Assembly: GCA_015143295.1 (NCBI GenBank)
Contig: CM026571.1
Location: forward strand, 9,242,501-9,306,500
Direction of reading: 5' to 3'
From: Tetracentron sinense
Lineage: Eukaryota > Streptophyta > Magnoliopsida > Trochodendrales > Trochodendraceae
DNA: 64,000 nucleotides
Made by a program: the position numbers and the translations under genes. Positions 44,833 to 55,350 of this stretch are shown in pieces (the first letter of the stretch is position 1; every line of letters begins with the position of its first letter). The notes under the pieces are model-generated. The model saw only the letters and a list, made by a program, of their open reading frames with translations. It was not told the DNA's origin and made no database searches.

Positions 44833-45409
44833 CTTAGCTAGGTTATCTTCCACTTGCAAGTTGAAAAGCAACTTTATATGCCTCAATAACAATACTCCAA
44901 ATACGAATTGTAGCCATTTTATTCTTAATTTGTGATTTTAGACCTAAACGATAGTATGTTGTCAAGATCTTAGATTCTCTAATTTCAATCTTCATCATAT
45001 TGTCATCAACTAATCCTCTCGCATCATAATGATATTTTTTTTTATTGAATCCTCTATCATCTCAATGAGGTGATTGATAGTCTTTCTCGGTATCTCCTCT
45101 TGATAATGGTGTCTCATTTAAGAGGTTCTTCATGCCTACCATCATCTTTAACTTTTCTCGAACTGCTTATAATTTCTAGCTACTTGACCTGATATTCCCA
45201 GTTCATTTCTCAGCTTAGAATTTTTAATTTACTTGCAGAACCAATTTGAGTTTGACTACCAATTCTCAATTCAAGGTGATGAAAATAATCCATTAATGCT
45301 TGAAATATATCAAGTTGTTGTTTGAGCCCATGAATTCTCCATTCATGGTCATTAGAGTGGACAATTATGCACTTTAGTAATTTTTCAATATTTTCCATGT
45401 CAACTTACT

Positions 45410-45620
45410 CACATTAGAGATAGTTTAGAGAATACAGAGTGGTGTAACAAGGTGAGATGAGAAACACTATATCTATCATCTCATATCTAATTAGATTTAA
45501 AATTTGAAATATTAGAGATAATTTAGAGAATACAGGGTGGTATAACAAGTTGAGATGAGATAAACTGTATCTGATCTGAGATCCAGTGTATCTCATCTCA
45601 CCTTGTTACACCACTTTGTA
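45410..45620. mobile_element. LTR fragments related to the element at 46889
   Basis: ATTAGAGATAGTTTAGAGAA (about 45413) and ATTAGAGATAATTTAGAGAA (about 45511) are two starts of the LTR sequence seen at 46889 and 47548; GTATCTCATCTCACCTTGTT (about 45588) is an inverted piece. Old, broken and rearranged fossil. Confidence 0.5.
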
Positions 45621-45988
45621 TTCTCTAAATATATGCATACAAATGTTCATACACAAATCATAATCACTAAAGATATTTTTGTTTTTGTAAATGGGTGAGA
45701 TGAAACGAAAATATGGCAAAAATGTAATAAGCGAGACAAATTAAGAGAGTTAATAACTAGGAAAAAAAGCTATTAATGACGATGAAAAGAAAGTGGGTGA
45801 CGAATGATAGTTGCACTCTCATTTTACATGCACTTTCTTTAAGAGAAGGACATATGTTCTTATAATACCTATCATTTTCTTAAAGGACGGGAATAACATG
45901 TGTCTTTTTTATCGAATAAAGTGCATGTACCATTCCCTACAGTGAAATATAAAAAAGAGAAAAATAGACTTTTGTCCCATTTTAATAA

Positions 45989-46320
45989 TGAACCAAATCC
46001 TCTACAGTTATAACCCGATTCTAGGGAATCTGATTAAGCCCTTGAGGTCATCATGTATCCCTTTTGACACCCCTTAACTCTGGTTAAGATTCACCCACCC
46101 CTAGGATTCACCCACACATCCTTGGTTTTTAGAAAAAAAATATTTTAAAAAATATATAATATGTTTTTTTTAATAAAAAAATGAAGGAAGGGTGGGTGAA
46201 TCCTAGGGGTGAGTGAAACTTAACCATAGTTCAAGGGGTGTCAAATGGGACACATGGTGACCTCAGGGGCTTAACCGGATTCCCTAGAATCCGGTTATAA
46301 CCGTAGAGGATTTGGTTCCT
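45989..46320. repeat. foldback MITE, family FB-A, copy 4
   Basis: Arms AACCAAATCCTCTACAGTTA (45992) and AACCGTAGAGGATTTGGTT (about 46299-46317). Right hairpin AACCGGATTC-ccta-GAATCCGGTT is perfect (46273-46296); the left counterpart is imperfect. Core present in both arms. Confidence 0.75.
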
Positions 46321-46829
46321 TTTAATAAAATGAAGAGATGAAGAATTTTAACAGAAAAAAAATAGTGTGATAAGTGATTATTTGGTTTTCTTAGTGATTA
46401 AATGGCATATTAAACACGTAAGAAAAATAAGAAAAGAAGATATATAATTAAACACATAGGAATGATAAGTTAATTAAATATTAGTATTGGGTACGATGGA
46501 GAGGAAATTAAAAAAGAAGATTGAGAATTTGAGTGGAAGAAAATGGAAAAGATTAAACAACATATCAAACAAATGGATAGAAAATCATGAAAATGATTAG
46601 ACCCACCAAAGAATGTTCTATATCAATGGAAAAAACCATCATGACAGTAGAACACCATAAAGAATAATTCAAAATAAAGCATTATTACACAATGTACTAA
46701 CTCCATAAACATGACATGACTGCATGTATGGAAAGAAAATCGTAAAAGACCTTTAGTAATCTATTTAGGGCTTTAATTATATAAAGAGTAATGTTAGCTT
46801 CATTTTTTTTTAAAGTCACTTCCTTCAAG

Positions 46830-49331
46830 AGAAAGATAAGTGATTGTCTTTCATTGAAAGAAAGACAGTATTTTAAGATGGGGTGTTGGATCGGGATATT
46901 AGAGATAGGTTTAGAGAATACTGAGTGGTGTAATAAAGTGAGATTTGATTATGATGTGAATTTGAAATAGATTAGTATCAAATCTTATATTTGATTATGA
47001 TGTGATATTGCTTCTATCTTGAGATTCATGTAATCTCTATATAATCCTTAAGGAGGAGCCATTGTAATCATCTAAATTATTCTCAATAAAATTATTTTAT
47101 ATCATGGTATCAGAGCGGGTCGATCAGACCTTATTTTTAATTTTTCTTTCTTTTAACCTTGTTTTCCCGGCGGGCGGCAGTGCTGCCCATCTGGCCAACA
47201 CCTTTTTTTTCCCATAAAGTTGTAGCCATCACCAATTCCAGTTGAAATCTCTCTATCATTAATACCTTCGAGTTTTTTTTTTTTTCCTTCAAACGACTTG
47301 CCGGCTTCTCTTTATGTGCTATTGGGAGAGATCATGACAGTTTTCTCTACTGGACCATCAGATCCAACAGACTCTAAGATGAGTGGGGTGCGACAGTGAT
47401 GAATTTCACAGACTGACGGTGATCACTAATATGTACAATTGGATTTTTTGATGACTTTTCAACAAAGCTCAATGATCTCAGGCTACTTTTTTGTTTGTAA
47501 CAATTGCAAGATCCTTCTTCAAATGATCATGCAATTGCGGAAGGGTATTAAAGATAGGTTTAGAGAATACTGAGTGGTGTAATAAAGTGAGATGAAATAC
47601 ACTATATCTCATCTCATATCTAGGTAGATTTGAATTTAAAATAAATTAGTATCATATCTTAGATTTGATTATGATGTGATACTGCTTCTATCTTGAGACT
47701 CGTGTAATCTCTATATAATCCTTAAGGAGGAGCCATTGTAATCATCCAAGTTATTCTCAATAATTCAATCTAATTTATTGAGAATAACTTGGATGATTAT
47801 AATGGCATCTCCTTAAGGATTATATAGAGATTACATGAGTCTCAAGATAGAAGCAGTATCACATCATCATCAAATCTAAGATTTGATACTAATCTATTTC
47901 AAATTCACTCAATATTCTCTAAACCTATCTCTGATACGGGACAACTCATCCATGCATGGGAGGATAGATGGATCCCCTATTTGCATGGTTTTAAGCTATT
48001 CTCTTCCAAGCCGTTAGATTGTCCCTGGACTAGGGTGATAGATTTTAATTGACCCTACTGCACAGATGTGGGATCTTCCCCGTTTATCCCAAGTGCTCAC
48101 GATTGCCGAGGTCCAAGCGATACGCCAGATTCCCCTCTCTCGTCACTCCCACGAGGATCAGCTCTTACGGCACCATACCTCTTCAAGGCAATTCACGGTT
48201 CACTCAGCCTACCATCATTTCATTATGCTTAATCCTTTTGGGAGAGCGAGAGCCTCTAGCTCTACTTTTGTGATGCATCCCGATGGTTGGAGGTTGTTGT
48301 GGCGTCTCCCCATTCCTCCTAAGGTCACTTGGTTCATTTGGAGGTGCTTACATAATGCTATGGCAATCAATGCCAACATTGCCAGGAAGCGGATCCCGGT
48401 GGATCCTTTAATTTTTTTCTGTGGTCAACGGGATGAATCAGTGGTGCACCTGTTTGTGGAATGTAATTTAGCCAGCACGGTGATGTGGTGTTCTCCTGCG
48501 TCCAGATATGATTTCAAGGCTTCCCTTTCTTTCAATGAATGGTGGGACTTCTAAGTCACTGCCCCTTTAGATAAGCTGGCAAAGGTGCAGGCCCTTTCTT
48601 TGGTGGCAAGCCTAGTTTGACACATTTGGAAGCCTCAGAATGAGCTCAAATTTGGCAGCTTCTCCCCTACCCCAACGGGTATAGTTACTAAAGCAGCTTG
48701 TTTAGTTGAAGAGAGTCTAGACTCGATAATGTGTAAGGCTATGGGATCTGCTTGTATTCGGTCGGATGCGGCAAATGGTAACTCTGTTTTAGTGCATGTG
48801 AATCAGCCTTGGATAGTCATCGCCTCTGACGGCGCCTCGATCTCAAATGGGGTAGCTGCTGGATTAGGAGTGGTAGTGCAGTCTCAAAGTGGCGCTATTT
48901 TATATGGCCAAATTCAGGGCCTTTTGGGGGTTTCCCCTTTGGTGGCGAAGCTCTAGCCTTCGGTCTACCATAGAGCTGGCTTTGGCCTATCATTGGTCCG
49001 CGGTTCGTATTCTTTCAGATGCGAGCACATTAGTGGATTAGGTATCGTCCTCTGTTAGTTCATTGACAGCTGAGATTGGTCCTAATGTGAAGGATAGTGA
49101 AAAAAAAATTATCGTGTTTTATCTGTAGCACTGTGATGCATATTGCCCGATGACAGAATGGTTTTGCTCATAATCTTACTGCCAGAGCTTTAGATTTTAA
49201 TTCCCGGGGATGTTTTAATGTTCGACATTTATCTGCCTTGGAATGTCATCGCTTCATCACTGAGCAGGTTCCCAGACCACTGCATGTATCTCTGTAGTTT
49301 CTTAAATGATATCTTAACTTTAAAAAAAAAA
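46830..49331 (+). mobile_element. LINE (L1-type) ORF2 C-terminal part, interrupted
   Basis: Recognisable parts: ...MGCWIG|QLIHAWEDRWIPYLHG at the LTR-element junctions (46889 and 47937), then a zf-RVT domain at about 48280-48510 (WRLLWRLPIPPKVTWFIWRC, then HLFVECNLA), then an RNase H-like domain at about 48800-48930 (IVIASDGASI, GLGVVVQSQSG). Poly(A) at about 49321-49331. Frames are broken by stops (for example TAA at 48552-48554 after FNEWWDF). 5'-truncated. Confidence 0.75.
46889..47937. mobile_element. miniature LTR retroelement (TRIM-like, Copia-type PBS), fossil
   Basis: Inserted in LINE sequence with 5-bp target duplication CGGGA (46884-46888 and 47938-47942). Parts: an LTR of about 215 bp (46889-47103), a primer-binding site TGGTATCAGAGC (47105-47116, initiator tRNA-Met type, typical of plant Copia), about 430 bp of internal sequence with no gag or pol seen, a second direct LTR (about 47548-47763), then an inverted LTR copy (about 47770-47937). 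The last makes the outer ends inverted (TATTAGAGATAGG / CCTATCTCTGATA). It is rearranged and non-coding. LTRs are diverged, so not recent. Confidence 0.65.
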
Positions 49332-49960
49332 ACCAACACATGTTTACTTACAAGAAAGTGGACCTAGCATTACTCATAAAGATATATTAAGATAACTCAC
49401 AACAATAATTTATACTCTTACTAAAACTCTTATTTAGGCCCATTCGTTACCGATAGTTTGAATTCTCTAGAGTTACAATAAACTCTGAAGGATTTCACTT
49501 CATGAGAGTTGAGAGTTTTATTGTTCGGATATGATAGAAATATAAGCGTAAAGTCCTAGGAATCTACATTCTCTTACGTAGGAGACGATGAGAATGCTTC
49601 GTAAAAAGTCACATTTATATTTGTCAAAGAGGGATGTATTTCTTTCGACAAAGTTAAAAGGTTTTAAAACTTACATTATAGTTTTTCAAGTAGATGTGTG
49701 AAAACTGGTTGCCCGGGTCGATTCAGATCAGATTTGGGTTGGGTAACTCAAACTTGACTCATTTATAAATAGGTTAAAAGGCAAGTCTGAACCAACAACC
49801 CAATAGTAGTAACCCAATAGTAGACCCTTCAACCGTAATCCGCTTGCTTAATTGATTTGAAATAACTTTATATATACATATATCGGATTTGGTCTGCCCC
49901 TCTCCAGACCAAAACCGTCTGGCCTACTCACAAATCCCTTAACTGCTCTTTTAACCCTTG
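49332..49960. other. intergenic, no gene recognised
   Basis: Contains a lone family-I end (AAAGTGGACCTAGCATTACT, about 49356) and 'AACCCAATAGTAGTAACCCAATAGTAG' type local duplication at about 49796-49824. Nothing coding. Confidence 0.35.
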
Positions 49961-49964
49961 TTAA

Positions 49965-50165
49965 AATCATCTATCTTGGAGAAGAAACTTGGAGAAGTAT
50001 TCTCACGGGTAAGAAAGTTCTCCTTACATGATTAAGATGGGGTGTTGGATCAGGACAGCTCATCCATGCATGGGAGGATAGATGGATCCCCTCTATCCTC
50101 GAGAATACTTCTCCAAGATAGGTGATTGTCTTTCATTGAGAGAAAGATAGTATTTAGGACTACAC
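49965..50165. repeat. inverted, rearranged LINE piece
   Basis: ATCTATCTTGGAGAAG with TATTCTC (from 49970) returns inverted as GAGAATACTTCTCCAAGATA (about 50102-50121). Between them is an uninterrupted copy of the LINE target of the LTR element (GGTGTTGGATCAGGACAGCT, about 50041), with 93% or so local similarity to the interrupted LINE. Useful as the empty-site reference. Confidence 0.55.
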
Positions 50166-52048
50166 ACCATTTATTTCTTAAAATTTTAAATGCACACCAA
50201 AATCAATTTTATTTATTTTTAATAATATTCATAATTACACAACAAACTTCAAATTTATTAACTATAAAAATAGAGGGTAATGCTAGCTCTATTTTCTTTT
50301 AAGAGTCGAGTCACTTTATCCAAAAATAAATAATGCAATCACCGCCTATTTAATTATGGAGTCGAGATTTTCTCATCTAATATTTATGGGTAATGTACAG
50401 TTTAAGAGATGAACCCTTGATGTACAATGCAAGCACACTGCAATAGTGTGCAAAAATTTTAATACCATTAATTTATTTATTTTTTTAATTTTTAGGATGA
50501 AGAAAACCTCAAATAATCAAAAACTGCCGAACAAACAATTGAATTTTTAACAGCTATCAATCAAACAAAGAGAATCAAAGGATACGAGAAATCATATAAT
50601 TAATTTTGCATAGAATGAATAAATTTTTAAATAAATAAAATTGTCAAACTAAAAACTGAGAACATGAGAGAATGTTGGTAATGGAGAAGTGACGGCGAAT
50701 TGAGACCGTTGAGAGGTGATGGCGAATAGAGAAGAAGTCAGTTGAAGAATAAAAGAATTATGAATGTGGTGCACATATAAAAATATAGAGACCTTAAAAT
50801 ATAAGAAATATTTTTAATGGGGTGTAGTCATCAAATATTGGGGGTACACATAACACTACCCATTTAAAATTGGGGTGTAGACCAATAAAATGGGAAGCCT
50901 GGGTACATTAACTATGTTTCATATTATATAGTATATAAAGCAATAAATTAAGTTCTCTCACGAGTTTCTCAATGCATGAGATATTTTTTCGGTGGGAATT
51001 ATAATTTCTGTAAAAAAAAGAAGAAGAGAGAATTAGACCCCTCCTGGGACTTTAAACTCTCAGGAATTGAGTCAAAGGAACACCCAACTTTTAAAAATTT
51101 TTCAAGAATCTTCATTTTCTATTATAAGTTTATTAGAGAATATCTTAATAAAATTCATTGTATCGATCATAGGAAAAACCCAGGTGAATTTTAATGGCTA
51201 GAAAGTAAATAGAATGAAAGATGTTTACATTGTGTTGTCATGGGTAAGGTCATTAATGATTGTTGGGAGTTTTTCATTTGATGGTGTGGAGTGTGGACAA
51301 GTCCTCATCTACCTTTGATGGCATCACAAAACACAAATGGCTCATGTTCTTGAGCTTCTTTTAACTGTTTATCATGATTAATCTTCTATCTTTTCATTGG
51401 ACCAGATACGTGCGTTCATATACTGAGTGCGATTGAGAGAGATCAGAAAAATCAAACTAAGATACAGAACTTTTTGAAAGTGAATTGAGAGAATTATTGG
51501 CCCCAAGAAGTGCTAGTTGTGGGAATGGGCTGGAGTGGAGTTTGGCAGAAAATGAATAAAAGAGACTTTTTACCTAAGTAATCTAGACCCCGGATCGAGA
51601 ATGAGAGCAAGAGTGCAAGAGCATCTATTTTAAATATCATATATTTTCATCACAAGGGTGGGTATTGCACGATTTTGGTTACTAAGCTTTGTTTTGAACC
51701 ATGTGTACTTGTTTGGGATAGTGCTAGTTGTAGATGCTGGCCGTGCTTAGACACCCCTTTTTCTTAGCAAAAGGACAAACATAGTAGGACGGGTTTTTTT
51801 TAAGGCTCATTGGGTCTACGGCTAGCAAAATCCTCTTGTTTTTACTTGAATTTTCATTACCTCTCATGTTTTCTTGCTTTCTATCTTTGGTGGGATGTTT
51901 TTGAAAAAAACAAAAAGAGGATTGCTAGACCTACTCTCAACCAAAAACAACACCAATTAAAGCAAGGACATGTGTTAATTCTTTATTGAAAGCATTGACA
52001 TGACTCAAAAAAAGTGCAATGTTTCCTGTTAGTTAAAATACTTACCAA
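50166..52048. other. intergenic, no gene recognised
   Basis: AT-rich. A lone family-I end is at 50281. I see no gene, RNA or full element; 51240-51780 has more balanced composition but no protein frame I recognise. Confidence 0.35.
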
Positions 52049-52203
52049 CCCCCGAGGGTGTAGCCGAGTGGTCTAAGGTCGAACCGTAAATGTCTCGAGG
52101 TCGATTCCCAAGCTCCCTTCAATATCTGATGTATGGGGTGGGGGTATTTCCTATGCAACACTAGTCTGAGTCATTCAGGATATCCATGTTTATAAAAACA
52201 AAG
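52049..52203 (+). mobile_element. tRNA-derived SINE, family S1, copy 2
   Basis: A-box GTGTAGCCGAGTGGT (about 52058-52072) and B-box GAGGTCGATTCCC (about 52097-52110), spaced as in a tRNA but followed by about 90 bp ending GGATATCCATGTTTATAAAA. It is a SINE head, not a functional tRNA, because no cloverleaf 3' half follows. Confidence 0.7.
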
Positions 52204-52254
52204 AACTTAAAATACTTAACTATTAGTGATAAAAAAAAAAAAAAACACTTACCT

Positions 52255-52450
52255 ATTGTTGAACAATTGATAGAGTGTAGGCCGCAACCCCAATTAGAGT
52301 TTAGTATCTCTTCCCGGTTAGGAACGAGTGAAAATTTCAACACTCACACCCTACACGCTCTTAAAACTTCATCCCAGATCAAATGAGTGGTGTCATGCAC
52401 ACAATATTAATGCGGCAAACATTGCTTCCCCATTAGATGCATAGATTGAC
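52255..52450 (-). mobile_element. tRNA-derived SINE, family S2, copy 4, worn
   Basis: Minus strand shares TTGGGGTTGCGGCCTACACT with the S2 body (GCGGCCTAAACG in copy 2), and TTCCTAACCGGGAAGAGATA. Boxes are weak and no poly(A) is clear. Confidence 0.4.
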
Positions 52451-52547
52451 AAAAAGGATGAGATGAGGCCGCAGCACTGATATAATACTGGCTTCCTATG
52501 TATTTTCCCAAAATTGATGAAATGATATTATCTATTAATCAAATAAA

Positions 52548-53518
52548 AAAAAGGGTAAATTACGTTGACCGTCCCATGTTTGGTAAAATTTCAAAAACCT
52601 CTCCTCTTGTTTTTGAAATTACACTGTCCTCCACTGTCAAGTTCATTAAGTTGACGTTGTTAATGGAGGATAAGCTTTTACCATTTTACCCTCAACCCTA
52701 GGCTGATCCAACAACATTGTGTTAGTCGGTTCGGTATGTTAGACAATTCACTGATTCAGCTAGTTGAGTTTATGGTAGATGTAGGTCATTAATGTCTTCT
52801 GTATGTGGCCCATGGTTGAAGGGTCCGGATCTTCCTTTCCGTGTATGTTAGGATGCCCTTATTGAGAACTAGTACAAGAGTTTATTGAGGAGAGTAGTAC
52901 ATCTAATCTTAGTTTTAAGAAAAAAATATTGATCTTAAGTTGATTATGTTTAACCACGGTTAAGTGGGCTATACAAGCCACCAAGTGTCTCTTTTAACAC
53001 CCACTAATTGTGGTTAAGATTTACTCACTCTTAGAGTTCATTCATCTACCCTTGATTTTTAGAAGAAAAAAATTAACCTTAAGTTTATTATGCTTAATCA
53101 TAATTAAAGGGGGCTCTATAAGCGAATGTCTCTTTTAACACGCACTGACCGTGGTTAAGATTCACCCACCCCCATCTAACCTTGGATTTAAGAAAAATAT
53201 ATAAATATATGTACGCTTTAGAGTTAAAAGACTCTATAATCCAACACGTGTCCTTTTAACACCCAAATCCCCAATTATCAATTATTTTATTGCATTAGCT
53301 TTTTGACTTTAAGAAGAGTTATTTAGATATTTAATTTAAAATGTTTAGACCATGATATCATTAATATCCATCCACGTAAGTAACAACAAACTAACGGAAG
53401 GAGGCAGTTGTTACAAACAACTAAAGTAGAGAAGAGGGTAGCATAATTTCAAAAATAAGAGGAGAGGTTTTTGAAATTTCATCTAACCAAAGGGGAGGTT
53501 AGTATAATTTACCCTAAA
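52548..53518. mobile_element. TIR element J, copy 2, about 970 bp
   Basis: Ends GGGTAAATTACGTTGACCGT (52553) and GAGGTTAGTATAATTTACCC (about 53495-53514), with inner AAATTTCAAAAACCTCTCCT and its inverse AGGAGAGGTTTTTGAAATTT. TIR about 85 bp, modest divergence. The interior holds three worn FB core units (about 52975-53260). Confidence 0.65.
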
Positions 53519-53845
53519 AAAAACAAAAGATTTTACTAGCCCCACCCTTCCCCTTGTTTCACTCTCGGATAAAAAGACAAGGTTTTTTTTGTGTCTGTAG
53601 TTCCTCTGTCAAAATCTCTATCTTCTTGCCCCCGTAAAGGGCAGAGTGCATCAGGAGTGCTTCACCTTTCAACCCCCAAAATAAATAAGCACTTCTCCCC
53701 CACTAATGGACCATAAGAAGGGACCATAGTCTTTATCATAAAAGTCTTCCAATGGCCATGAGTGCAGACTCCACTTTAAGGTCTCCTACCTCTTTGCATG
53801 CCCTCAAGGAGCCAAGATATGTGCGGTGTGGACCATCGGATCGAC

Positions 53846-53955
53846 TGACCTTGACCCGCACTTAAAATGTTCTTTAGTTCCCATTGCTCATAACTACCAG
53901 TGACCTTGACCCGCACTTAAAAGATTCTTTGGCCCCCATAGTTCCTAACCATCAA
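53846..53955. repeat. 55-bp imperfect tandem duplication
   Basis: TGACCTTGACCCGCACTTAA begins at 53846 and 53901, followed in both by a TTCTTT...CCCATWG stretch. Confidence 0.65.
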
Positions 53956-54139
53956 GATCAGTAGTTCTACCAGCTTACCTTCCAAATAAAAAATAAAAAA
54001 ATCAGTAGTTCTAGCGGCCCACTCGGTTCTCTCAAAATGTTTGTCAATGAATAGTTATTTTTCGAAGAAAGAGAAGATGAACAGTATTGTAACGGAAAAT
54101 AATCACCACCTCGAGCGACGAGCAAAGGGAGGCGTCTCG

Positions 54140-54300
54140 GGCTCTGTCATGTGTCCCCTATTAACTCCCTTTAACTGTTGTTAAGATTCACTTACTCGTA
54201 TGGTTCATCCATTTACCCTTGATTTTTAAAAATTAAAAAAAAAATTAACCATAAGGGTTAAAAAAAAGTTAACCAGAGTTCATGAGCAGTTGAGGGGGGC
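54140..54300. repeat. FB core, isolated copy
   Basis: CATGTGTCCCCTATTAACTC, TTAACTGTTGTTAAGATTCA and TACCCTTGATTTTTAAAAA follow in the same order as in the foldback families; the inverted arm is short (TTAACCATAAGGGTTAAAAA). Confidence 0.5.
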
Positions 54301-54759
54301 TTTGTGGGGATTGTAGACCAAGTCGACCATATATCAGAGTCTTGCCAAGATTGCCCGACTCACGAGGTAGAGGGTGATGGATCTAGCCTCTTGTCCAGCC
54401 GACCCTGACCTCTTCAAACTATTAAGCCCCATATACAAGCCCGGCCTGCCATTATTTTTGTGTGCCGTAGATATCATTAATTACGCTTAGTAGTATCAAT
54501 TAGGCTCCGTTCTTTTGGTGGAACTTTTAAAGTCTAAAACATCAATATTTTGGACCAAGAGCAAGTGTCTTAAGAGGAGAGGGGAGAAGGTTTCTAACTT
54601 TTTTACACTATGACATCTTCGATTTATTAGGTTCAATTTAATTAGAAGTTCCACATGGATGAAACTTAAAACATCCAAATTTTTTGTTAGAACTTGAAAG
54701 TTCTATATTTGTAAAACTTTTGAACTCTATTGAATATTATAGTTCTAAAGATTAAGCAA

Positions 54760-54905
54760 AATTAGGCATGAAATGGTTAGCAGTGGAGAGTGGAGCTAGC
54801 AAGTTGTCAATCGGTGGGAATGGATCCCATAACCTCTCTCCTAAGAGAGGCCATACCCTACCATTGGAGCAAGGGTCGAGGTGTGGCCTGCCATGTACAA
54901 GCTTA
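54760..54905 (-). mobile_element. tRNA-derived SINE, family S2-like, partial
   Basis: Minus strand: CTTGCTCCAATGGTAGGGTA (A-box-like), GGGATCCATTCCCACC (B-box-like), then CACTCTCCACTGCTAACC. No poly(A) remains. Confidence 0.5.
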
Positions 54906-55139
54906 CCATCTTCACAACCTATGTATGAGATAACAAACTTTTATGTGACAATTATGTACTTTTCATGAGGGTGTGCACGGGCTAGATTTGGCTAGAATAG
55001 GACCGAGGTCACATAAGCATGGCCCTAGGCTAACGATGATCTAGGCCTGAAACTGGCCAGTCCAACTTAAGCTTAAGCTTGCCCATGTTTAGATATCAAA
55101 TCTTGGCCTTCCGAACCCCCTTTGGTGCCTTCAAAACTA

Positions 55140-55350
55140 TAGTCAGTCTATGAGTACTCCCAAATATACTCTCTAATCCTAACCGTTTATAACCAATTAC
55201 TAAAGGCTAGGATTTGAGTTGACTTTTTTTTGTCTTTTCTAATGCATACATCAACACTAATCCTAACCGTTTAATAATTAAGATAAACAGTTAGGATTTG
55301 GGAGTATAAATGGGAATACACTTTGAGAGTATCCCTAGACTAATTCTCTA
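55140..55350. repeat. foldback MITE, family F, copy 2
   Basis: AGTCTATGAGTACTCCCAAA at the left and GAGTATCCCTAGACTAATTC at the right, with AATCCTAACCGTTTA and inverse TAAACAGTTAGGATT. Opposite orientation to 42428-42630. Confidence 0.65.

Noticed and set aside
45000-45400. coding remnant near 45210-45398 (minus)
   Set aside because: The 62-residue frame is plausible-looking but has no recognised homologue, and stops abound on both sides; possibly internal sequence of the old LTR fragments at 45410-45620.
52049-52115. tRNA gene
   Set aside because: A-box and B-box are present, but the downstream sequence cannot close a tRNA acceptor stem, and a second copy (41669-41850) with the same 3' body shows it is a SINE head.
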